A stretch of DNA of 7,886 bases, taken from the NCBI GenBank assembly GCA_017613485.1, contig JAGADS010000232.1, forward strand, positions 1 through 7,886. Reading direction: 5' to 3'. Shown here in pieces: positions 1 through 7,036 of the stretch. Positions within the stretch are counted from its first letter, which is position 1; each line of letters opens with the position of its first letter. Source of the stretch: Treponema sp. GTDB taxonomy: Bacteria > Spirochaetota > Spirochaetia > Treponematales > Treponemataceae. The notes below the pieces were generated by a model, which saw nothing but the letters and a program-made list of their open reading frames with translations, was not told the origin of the DNA and made no database searches. A program made the position numbers and the translations under genes.

Positions 1-49
1 ACCCGTAAAGGACTCTAACCTTTTTTTTAAATTTTAAATACAATACATT

Positions 50-235
50 TTAAAGGTGTTTATAATGCGGAAGCCCTGGCCAATCTCCCAGACCTGCATC
101 CACGTGAAGAATAAGGTCACCCTTTTCTACTCCACCACCATAATTGCACCAGCACTGTGACCAGTCAAATGCGAAAGAACTTACACTACCGAAGACAAAC
201 AAAGAAGCAAATACTGCAAGAAATTTCTTTTTCAT
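50..235 (-). CDS. small secreted protein, 61 aa, possibly a truncated copy of a larger envelope protein
   Basis: Function is not recognised. Residues 1 to about 22 form a clear Sec signal peptide: three lysines, a hydrophobic core (FLAVFASLFVFG) and a small-residue stretch ending SSFAF. The mature part begins near FDWSQCWCNYGGG, has two cysteines two residues apart (CWC), then GDLILHVDAGLG, which could be the first beta strand of a barrel or sandwich, and stops about 20 residues later. The start at 233-235 is well supported: a GGAGG ribosome site lies at 243-247, seven bases from the start codon, and a near-consensus promoter sits just upstream. The product looks short for an exported folded protein. 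My impression is that Treponema proteins of roughly 200 residues start this way, so this may be the 5' remnant of one, but no continuation is visible in the AT-rich 1-49 stretch. A genuine small secreted peptide is the alternative. Confidence 0.6.
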   Translation of the reverse strand: MKKKFLAVFASLFVFGSVSSFAFDWSQCWCNYGGGVEKGDLILHVDAGLGDWPGLPHYKHL

Positions 236-271
236 AAATAAACCTCCGATTGTAATTTACTGAATACTTTA

Positions 272-300
272 ATTGTATATGCATTTTGCGGAGTTGTCAA
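272..300 (-). promoter_or_regulatory. near-consensus sigma-70 type promoter of the small secreted protein
   Basis: On the minus strand a perfect TTGACA (295-300) is followed by a 17-base spacer and TACAAT (272-277, 5 of 6 matches). Transcription should begin near 265, giving a leader of about 30 bases that contains the GGAGG site. This is one of the two best promoter matches in the window and implies strong constitutive expression. Confidence 0.7.
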
Positions 301-356
301 CTTTAGGAGAGAATTTTTGTTGATAGCTTACTTTTTGGAGATAGCGGGATGTTTAC

Positions 357-429
357 TGGAGATAGCCGGAGTCGAACCGGTGACCCTTTGATTGCGAACC
401 AAATGCTCTACCAACTGAGCTATATCCCC
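357..429 (-). tRNA. tRNA-Ala (anticodon CGC)
   Basis: Read on the minus strand this 73-base segment folds as a cloverleaf: acceptor GGGGATA with TATCTCC, D arm GCTC/GAGC around AGTTGGTA, anticodon stem TTTGG/TCAAA around loop TTCGCAA (anticodon CGC, plus coordinates near 393), five-base variable loop GGGTC, and T loop TTCGACT. The anticodon reads the alanine codon GCG. The acceptor stem has the G3:U70 wobble pair that alanyl-tRNA synthetase recognises, which supports the assignment independently. Discriminator base is A73. The CCA end is not encoded (the next bases are GTA), so it must be added by a nucleotidyltransferase. The outermost T-stem pair is A49-C65, a mismatch. The gene lies 45 bases after the CAP lipoprotein stop and has its own candidate promoter. 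Confidence 0.93.
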
Positions 430-440
430 ATGGTTTAGTC

Positions 441-469
441 ATACTAGCACTTTTTTAACTCTTGGGCAA
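441..469 (-). promoter_or_regulatory. candidate promoter of the tRNA-Ala gene
   Basis: Minus strand TTGCCC (464-469), 17-base spacer, TAGTAT (441-446), each 4 of 6 to consensus. A start near 434 would give a primary transcript beginning about five bases before the mature tRNA 5' end. Position and spacing are right, but the hexamers are only moderate matches. Co-transcription from the lipoprotein gene is also possible because no terminator is visible between them. Confidence 0.45.
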
Positions 470-474
470 TATGC

Positions 475-1074
475 TTATTTTGTAAGGATCATCACCCAGT
501 AATATCTGTACGTGGAATTTGCGTCATAAGCCCTTGCTATGCCTATTTTGGTAAAGTCGCCCAGCATGTTCCTTCTGTGGCCCTGTCCGCTGTAATTCTC
601 GTTATCTTCCTTCCACTGTCTGAAAGTCGCTTCTCCGCCTGCACTTCCCGCCGCAATGTTTTCTCCGCAGCCCCTGTAGCTTATGGAAAGATCACTTAGT
701 ACCGTAAAGCATCTTCTTCCGTCCGGTCTGGTATGGTCAAATTTTTTTACTATCTCATTTGCCCTAATCTGAGCCGCCCTGCACAAATCAGCATCAAGTG
801 TCAGCTTGCCGAGTTTTCCCACAAGATTTGTCTTTGTCCTGTTGTCCTCGTTCCAGTAATATGCCTCGTTTCCAGTGCGGAATGCATTTGTCAGATTAAA
901 TGCCTCCTGAACATGTGCCTCCACCTTTGTTGAACTGGATGACCCCGAGTTGACGGCAGTACCTGAATTACCGGCAGATCCAGATGAGCCTGTATAAATA
1001 GAAGGTAAAGTTCCACATCCCGCCAGAAGCATAAGCCCCGAAATCAAAACAAGACCAAAAACATGTTTTTTCAT
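475..1074 (-). CDS. CAP/SCP-domain lipoprotein, 199 aa
   Basis: Exported lipoprotein with a CAP (SCP/PR-1/YkwD-like) domain. The signal peptide MKKHVFGLVLISGLMLLAGC ends in a lipobox LAGC, so Cys20 should be lipidated and the protein membrane-anchored outside the cytoplasm. Residues 21-50 are a flexible linker rich in Ser and Gly. The CAP domain spans about 55-198 and shows the family's characteristic cluster: FDHTRPDG (His114), GENIAAG (Glu138), Trp154 in the FRQW segment, GHRRNML (His166), and a closing YYWVMILTK strand. Three cysteines inside the domain (98, 122, 136) could form disulfides. The start at 1072-1074 has a GGGGG ribosome site at 1081-1085. The biochemical role of bacterial CAP proteins is mostly undefined, with peptide, lipid or cell-wall binding proposed, so no specific activity is claimed. 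The domain looks intact and the family assignment is secure. Confidence 0.9.
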   Translation of the reverse strand: MKKHVFGLVLISGLMLLAGCGTLPSIYTGSSGSAGNSGTAVNSGSSSSTKVEAHVQEAFNLTNAFRTGNEAYYWNEDNRTKTNLVGKLGKLTLDADLCRAAQIRANEIVKKFDHTRPDGRRCFTVLSDLSISYRGCGENIAAGSAGGEATFRQWKEDNENYSGQGHRRNMLGDFTKIGIARAYDANSTYRYYWVMILTK

Positions 1075-1145
1075 AAAAATCCCCCGTCAATTCATCTATA
1101 TAAGTGTATAAAAAAATGATAACACAGAAACCAAGCATTGTAAAT

Positions 1146-1185
1146 AATTCGTAATTCGTAATTCGTAATGCGTAATTCGTAATTG
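1146..1185. repeat. heptanucleotide tandem repeat (AATTCGT)n
   Basis: Five full units of AATTCGT (1146-1152, 1153-1159, 1160-1166, 1167-1173, 1174-1180) plus a partial sixth (AATTG, 1181-1185). The fourth unit is AATGCGT. The rest are identical. Short tandem heptamers of this sort are known in the intergenic DNA of several bacteria, notably the STRR sequences of cyanobacteria, and copy number can vary by slippage. Here the array sits between two divergent promoters, so length variation could change their spacing. Confidence 0.92.
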
Positions 1186-1195
1186 AAAAAAAAAC

Positions 1196-1224
1196 TTGCC
1201 GAAAAACGCTTTTTTTAGTATCTT
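1196..1224 (+). promoter_or_regulatory. possible groEL promoter
   Basis: TTGCCG (1196-1201), 17-base spacer, TATCTT (1219-1224), each 4 of 6 to consensus. A start near 1231 would put the 1243-1270 inverted repeat just downstream of it, where heat-shock operators commonly sit. A competing -10 is TCTAAT or TAATAT at 1226-1233, but it lacks a recognisable -35 at the right distance. Low confidence. Confidence 0.3.
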
Positions 1225-1242
1225 GTCTAATATGAACAAATT

Positions 1243-2921
<1,679 letters not shown>

Positions 2922-2948
2922 TAAACCATTTTGAATTTGCATAGAATC

Positions 2949-2990
2949 GGCCGCAGGGAAAGAGAAAATTCCCTGTGGTCATTTTTTTTT
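2949..2990 (+). terminator. Rho-independent terminator after groEL
   Basis: A 12-pair stem (2949-2960 with 2969-2980, core CCGCAGGGAA/TTCCCTGTGG with two G-U pairs) encloses the loop AGAGAAAA and is followed by nine T residues (2982-2990). It starts 27 bases after the groEL stop codon and separates groEL from the hflK operon. Confidence 0.93.
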
Positions 2991-3000
2991 GCCATAACAC

Positions 3001-3029
3001 TTGTATTTCCATTGTTTTTTTCTTATATT
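3001..3029 (+). promoter_or_regulatory. candidate promoter of the hflK-hflC operon
   Basis: TTGTAT (3001-3006, 3 of 6), 17-base spacer, TATATT (3024-3029, 5 of 6). It lies immediately after the groEL terminator. Predicted start near 3036 gives a leader of about 80 bases that holds two hairpins before the hflK ribosome site. Confidence 0.5.
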
Positions 3030-3052
3030 TTAGGTATGAAGTTTTAGTGGGA

Positions 3053-3105
3053 ACCTCGAAAAACTTCAGTTTTTCGAGGTAACTTTGAAAATGCGACGTT
3101 TCAAA
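3053..3105 (+). promoter_or_regulatory. two consecutive hairpins in the hflK leader
   Basis: The first is a perfect inverted repeat, ACCTCGAAAAACT (3053-3065) against AGTTTTTCGAGGT (3068-3080), which would fold as a 12-pair stem closed by C-G on a UUCA tetraloop. The second pairs TTTGAAA (3084-3090) with TTTCAAA (3099-3105) around ATGCGACG and ends directly at the AAGGAG ribosome site (3106-3111). GAAGTTTT near 3039-3046 can also pair with AAAACTTC at 3060-3067, an alternative that would break the first hairpin. There is no T-run, so these are not terminators. They may act in translation control, mRNA stability, or be part of a dispersed repeat. Confidence 0.6.
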
Positions 3106-3117
3106 AAGGAGTAGTTG

Positions 3118-4089
3118 ATGGATCAAAACAATCAGGCAGAAAAAGCCGTAAAGAAGGTGTTCAAGCCTTCAAACCTCATTACAATCATAATAGTAGTTTT
3201 AATTGCTGTCTGTGCATTCTCAAGTGCATTTATCGTAGACGAGTCACAGCAGGCGGTCATGACACGCTTTGGGGCATATACAAAAACCCTTGGTCCCGGA
3301 CTTCATTTCAAGCTGCCGTTTGGAATCGACAAGAAATACATCGTCGACGGAAACCAGATCATCCGCACAGAGCAGTTCGGATTCCGCACAGAAAAGGCAG
3401 GTGTCACAAACCAGTACCAGAACGGCATCACATCCGAGTCAACCATGCTCACAGGAGACCTTAACATAATCGATGCAGAGTGGAGCATTCAGTATAAAAT
3501 CGTTGATCCAAAGGCATGGCTTTTCTCTGTAGAGGACAGGACGGACACAATACGCTCAATCAGCCGCTCGGTAATCAATGCTCTTATCGGAGACAGGGCA
3601 ATACTTGACGTAATGAGCAGTGCACGTTCCACTATAGAAAACAACGCTGTGGAGAACATGAACAACCAGTTCAAGAAACTGAACATGGGCATCACGGTAA
3701 CCGCAGTCAAATTCCAGAACATCATTCCACCTGCCGGGGTTCAGGAAGCATTTGAGGACGTAAACAAGGCCATCCAGGACATGAACCGCTTCATCAACGA
3801 GGGTATGGAAAGGTATTATGCCGAAGTTCCGCGTGCAAAAGGTGAGGCAGACCGTCAGGTTCAGGTTGCAGAGGGATATGCCTCAGAAAGAATCAACAAG
3901 GCAAAGGGAGATGTCGCAAGGTTCAATTCTGTGTACGAGGAATACCGCAAGGCACCCCAGGTCACAAGGGAACGTCTTTATCTTGAAACCATGGAAGAGC
4001 TGTTCAACAGTCAGGACGGAGACAAAAAGACGACACTCATCGACGGCGAGCTAGAGAACTTCCTTCCGATGAAGAATCTGGGACAGTAA
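3118..4089 (+). CDS. hflK: HflK, SPFH/band-7 subunit of the HflKC membrane complex, 323 aa
   Basis: Membrane-anchored SPFH (prohibitin/stomatin) protein. With HflC it forms a cage that in E. coli encloses and modulates the FtsH protease. A short N-terminal segment precedes one membrane helix (about 20-39, LITIIIVVLIAVCAFSSAF). The SPFH domain follows from IVDESQQAVMTRFG (39-52), with LGPGLHFKLPFGID, SIQYKIVDP, VKFQNIIPP (198-206) and AFEDVNKAIQD. A charged coiled-coil stretch (about 235-295, PRAKGEADRQVQVAEGYA) ends the protein. At 323 residues it is shorter than the 419-residue E. coli protein, lacking its long Gly/Pro-rich N-terminus. I chose ATG 3118 over the TTG three bases earlier because the AAGGAG site (3106-3111) is six bases from the ATG and only three from the TTG. 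First gene of a three-gene operon, followed closely by hflC. Confidence 0.93.
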   Translation: MDQNNQAEKAVKKVFKPSNLITIIIVVLIAVCAFSSAFIVDESQQAVMTRFGAYTKTLGPGLHFKLPFGIDKKYIVDGNQIIRTEQFGFRTEKAGVTNQYQNGITSESTMLTGDLNIIDAEWSIQYKIVDPKAWLFSVEDRTDTIRSISRSVINALIGDRAILDVMSSARSTIENNAVENMNNQFKKLNMGITVTAVKFQNIIPPAGVQEAFEDVNKAIQDMNRFINEGMERYYAEVPRAKGEADRQVQVAEGYASERINKAKGDVARFNSVYEEYRKAPQVTRERLYLETMEELFNSQDGDKKTTLIDGELENFLPMKNLGQ

Positions 4090-4091
4090 GC

Positions 4092-4097
4092 AGGAGG
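4092..4097 (+). promoter_or_regulatory. ribosome binding site that decides the hflC start
   Basis: A perfect AGGAGG lies one base before the ATG at 4099 and seven bases before the ATG at 4105. Only the second spacing is workable, so the in-frame 4105 ATG is preferred. Confidence 0.8.
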
Positions 4098-4104
4098 CAT
4101 GAAA

Positions 4105-5103
4105 ATGAAAAAGGTATCTAAGTTCTATGTATTGTTGGGAGTCGTAGCCCTGCTTGTCATATTGTTCTTTGCGGCAGGACCTTTCTATATCATCAACGAA
4201 GGAGAGCAGGCTGTAGTATCAAGGCTTGGTTCCATTGTCGCCACAAGGACAGATGCAGGAATGTACATACGTATTCCGATAGTCGACGTAGTAACACGCT
4301 TTCCGTCAAAGATTCTTTCCCTCAACGGTGACACAGAGCGCATTCCCACAAAGGAAAACCAGTTCATCGTGGTGGACACAACAAGCCGCTGGAGAATTGC
4401 AGACCCCGCACAGTTCTACCGCTCATTCAAGACTGTGGAAAGCTCATATCCAAAACTCAGCGACATCATCGACTCAGCAACACGCACTGTAATCACCAGA
4501 AACCGTCTGAGTGAAATAGTACGCAACAGCAACATCATAAACGAGATTCAGGTTGACGCAGCAAGTCAGCTGGAAGGCTTGGACGACGACGTGACAAAGG
4601 AACTCTCCGCACTTGCAACAGGAGGAACCAGCAACGAAATCGTAACCAAGGGAAGGGAAAAGCTCTGTCAGGAAATGACCGAGGAAGCACGCAAGAATGT
4701 TGCCGAATACGGAATTGAACTGATTGACATTGTTCCACGCCAGATAAAATATTCAGATGAGCTTACAGAATCTGTTTACAGCCGCATGATAAAGGAAAGA
4801 AACCAGGTTGCACAGCAGTACCGCTCACTTGGTGAAGGACGACGTGCAGAGTGGATCGGTAAGATGGAGAACGAGAAACGCACCATAGAAAGTGAAGCCT
4901 ATCGTGTAAGCGAGGAAACAAAGGGTAAGGCAGACGCAGAGGCAGCTGCAATATACAACGAGGCATACAGCCGCGATCCACAGTTCTATGAATTCTGGAA
5001 GAGCCTTGAGTCATACAAATCCACGATGGATGGCTTTGACCCGACATTCAGCACGAACATGGATTACTTTAAGTATCTTTACGGACCAAACGGAAACAGA
5101 TAG
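4105..5103 (+). CDS. hflC: HflC, SPFH/band-7 partner of HflK, 332 aa
   Basis: Second SPFH subunit of the HflKC complex, expected to sit in the inner membrane with most of the protein outside the cytoplasm, as in E. coli. One N-terminal membrane helix (about 7-25, FYVLLGVVALLVILFFAAG) is followed directly by the SPFH domain: YIINEGEQAVVSRLG (28-42), GMYIRIPIVDVVTRF, then VVDTTSRWRIADPAQFY (89-105). The region AEYGIELIDIVPRQIKY and RMIKERNQVAQQYRS (227-241) is typical of HflC. So are the coiled coil EGRRAEWIGKMENEKR, the KGKADAEAAAIYNEAYSRDP stretch, FYEFWKSLESY, and the ending TNMDYFKYL. These distinguish it from HflK. The start at 4105 follows from the ribosome site spacing; 4099 would add two residues. 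The gap to hflK is 15 bases, and the stop is two bases from the next start, so the three genes are likely translated from one message. Confidence 0.93.
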   Translation: MKKVSKFYVLLGVVALLVILFFAAGPFYIINEGEQAVVSRLGSIVATRTDAGMYIRIPIVDVVTRFPSKILSLNGDTERIPTKENQFIVVDTTSRWRIADPAQFYRSFKTVESSYPKLSDIIDSATRTVITRNRLSEIVRNSNIINEIQVDAASQLEGLDDDVTKELSALATGGTSNEIVTKGREKLCQEMTEEARKNVAEYGIELIDIVPRQIKYSDELTESVYSRMIKERNQVAQQYRSLGEGRRAEWIGKMENEKRTIESEAYRVSEETKGKADAEAAAIYNEAYSRDPQFYEFWKSLESYKSTMDGFDPTFSTNMDYFKYLYGPNGNR

Positions 5104-5105
5104 AC

Positions 5106-6947
5106 ATGGGAAAACAGATAGTATTTGTAGAAGACCGATTCATAAAACTTGATACCTCACTTACACCGCAGGCATTTGCAAGATCAAAAAGCGCAGACCG
5201 TCTGGCAGAGAAAGGCCGGCTTGCACGCAAAACCTCCGATGGCTGGGTATTTGAACCCTGGGCTTTTACAGATACGTCTGTCAAGGTTCACACAAACATA
5301 GTATCTGGAATTGAACGCAAGGCAAACGAGACAGTCATTTTGCAGGCGATGGGATTTTCAGGCAGTACACTCAAGAATCTGTTTGAAAAAGAGGCATCCA
5401 AAAACATAAGCGAGGGAGAACATTCTCATATTCAACTGGCAGGGGCAACTGTGTGTGCCGCAATGGAAGCCGCTTCACGCCAAAAAGAGCCTGTTGAAAA
5501 CATTGGAGCCGGAGGAATTGTCGTTTCCGATGACTGCTCTCAGGTTCTTTTTGTACCCCTAGTACACATTGAGTCAGCCGCATCATGCATGGGAGAAAAA
5601 GAATACTCTGAGCATCAGGGATTTTACATTAACCCGACGCTTACCGGGAATGCTGCAATACACTATACCCAGTCAGTAATTGCATACCGTCTTCTTACGG
5701 GAACATTGCCGTTCAATGAGACAAACCCGGACAAAAGGCACCTTGATATAATCGATGCAAACTATACACCGCTTGCATCATCAGTATGGGCACTGGATGA
5801 AACTCTGGCATCCTTTGTTGACAACAGCCTGCAGAGGAAGGCACTCATACGAAGCAAAAAGACAGGAAAAAAGCTGGCACCGTCTCTGGCAGATAAAATA
5901 ACTTCGATTATTGAAGAAAAAGAAAAGGATGACAAAGACGACAACACAAAACGAACAGAGCTTGGACTTGTTTTTCCGCTTGAACCACTTTACCGCGAGC
6001 TTGGACTCACAGAAAACGGTGAGATACCTGCCACCGGTAAGCTGAATTCTGTAATAAGAAAATCAAATATTCCTCAAGAGCTGTTTGAAAAAAACAATAG
6101 AAAACGCGAGAACATATTTAAGAAAAAACTTGCCGTAAAACGATGGCTTAGAAAGGCAAAAATCCCGCTTTTGATAAGTGCAGGTGTAACAGTGATTATT
6201 TCTGCACTGTGGATCTCAATTGCAAAGAGTCATTCAGAAAACCCGACTTCAAGAGGATTAAGCGCATCTCAGACAATCGAAATGTTCTACAGCGGCATGA
6301 ACACGCAGGACAGTCTTGCAATGCATGAATGCTCAAGCTGCACCAAGGCATCAGAACTGGAGAATATGGTTTCGACCATGTATGTCACAGGAAAGACACT
6401 CGCCGCATACGATGCTACAAAAAAACTCGTCTCTCCGGCAGAATGGATGAATTTCAACTATGACGGAAGCTACATGATTTTCGGACTGGCAGATTTTTCT
6501 ATACGCACGAACAAGGGAAGCATCTTCTTTAACGCACCTGCAATAAACACAAAGCCCAAGCCCATCACAGAGGAAGAAGGAAAACCTGTAAAGAACGGTG
6601 ACAAGATAAACATGCCTGTAAGCTACACCCTCCTCTACACCGAAGGCGACAGCACAAATAGCATTGTCCTAAAGGCAGTATACCATAACGACAGCATTGC
6701 TCTTGAATTCAAGAAAGACCGCTGGATTATCACAGACATCCAGGAAAACGCAAGCACCCCGGTTTCAATTGATTACCAGACATTCCTTAAAGATTACCAG
6801 AATACATTCAAGGGAAAGGATATCGACAAGGATCCTATTGTAACCGCCAATGAACTGCGCTCAAAATATCCTTGGATTCCGACCAACAGCGAGATTCTTG
6901 AGGCCCAGCAGAAAATGATTCAGGAATCGCTCTACACTCAATTCTGA
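5106..6947 (+). CDS. putative pseudokinase-TM-NTF2-like membrane protein, 613 aa, third gene of the hflKC operon
   Basis: No named family recognised. Three parts are visible. Residues about 60-250 resemble a degenerate protein kinase: ILQAMGFSGSTLKNLFEK (hinge-like), GGIVVSDDCSQVLFVP (like the NILvsddG-vkL strand pair), GFYINPTLTG (APE-like), then AIHYTQSVIAYRLLTGTLPF (184-203), which closely mirrors the DiySlGvilyeLLtGelPF helix, and YTPLASSVWALDETLASFVDNSLQ. The glycine loop, HRD and DFG motifs are not visible, so catalysis is unlikely. Residues 331-352 are strongly basic, preceding one membrane helix (353-373), which predicts the N-terminus inside. The outer part (374-613) opens with SASQTIEMFYSGMNTQDSLAM and closes its core with LEFKKDRWIITDIQE (533-547), the pattern of NTF2-like domains; it has a CSSC pair at 409-412. 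The start is two bases after hflC with only a weak GGAA site, suggesting translational coupling. Kinase and NTF2 assignments are inference. Confidence 0.85.
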   Translation: MGKQIVFVEDRFIKLDTSLTPQAFARSKSADRLAEKGRLARKTSDGWVFEPWAFTDTSVKVHTNIVSGIERKANETVILQAMGFSGSTLKNLFEKEASKNISEGEHSHIQLAGATVCAAMEAASRQKEPVENIGAGGIVVSDDCSQVLFVPLVHIESAASCMGEKEYSEHQGFYINPTLTGNAAIHYTQSVIAYRLLTGTLPFNETNPDKRHLDIIDANYTPLASSVWALDETLASFVDNSLQRKALIRSKKTGKKLAPSLADKITSIIEEKEKDDKDDNTKRTELGLVFPLEPLYRELGLTENGEIPATGKLNSVIRKSNIPQELFEKNNRKRENIFKKKLAVKRWLRKAKIPLLISAGVTVIISALWISIAKSHSENPTSRGLSASQTIEMFYSGMNTQDSLAMHECSSCTKASELENMVSTMYVTGKTLAAYDATKKLVSPAEWMNFNYDGSYMIFGLADFSIRTNKGSIFFNAPAINTKPKPITEEEGKPVKNGDKINMPVSYTLLYTEGDSTNSIVLKAVYHNDSIALEFKKDRWIITDIQENASTPVSIDYQTFLKDYQNTFKGKDIDKDPIVTANELRSKYPWIPTNSEILEAQQKMIQESLYTQF

Positions 6948-6967
6948 CAAATTTACATTTTTTGTCA
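6945..6967 (+). terminator. weak inverted repeat at the end of the hflKC operon
   Basis: TGACAAA (6945-6951) pairs perfectly with TTTGTCA (6961-6967) and overlaps the stop codon of the preceding gene. The T-run lies inside the right arm and not after it, and the stem is short and AT-rich, so termination would be inefficient. It is the only terminator-like structure between this operon and the next promoter. Confidence 0.25.
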
Positions 6968-6969
6968 TA

Positions 6970-6998
6970 TTGACTAAAACCGCAAGACATTATATACT
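6970..6998 (+). promoter_or_regulatory. near-consensus promoter of the carboxyltransferase gene
   Basis: TTGACT (6970-6975, 5 of 6), 17-base spacer, TATACT (6993-6998, 5 of 6). Transcription should start near 7005, leaving a leader of about 32 bases with the AGGAG site at 7026-7030. Confidence 0.75.
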
Positions 6999-7036
6999 TT
7001 CCTCAGTTGAATTACGAGTTTCCCCAGGAGAACAAC

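Noticed and set aside
7..28. Plus-strand AAAGG-loop-CCTTT hairpin followed by five further T residues, a possible terminator of a gene left of the window
   Set aside because: The stem is only five pairs and no upstream coding sequence can be seen, so it is not listed as a feature.
3115..3117. TTG as the hflK start codon
   Set aside because: It is only three bases from the AAGGAG site, while the adjacent ATG at 3118 has correct spacing.
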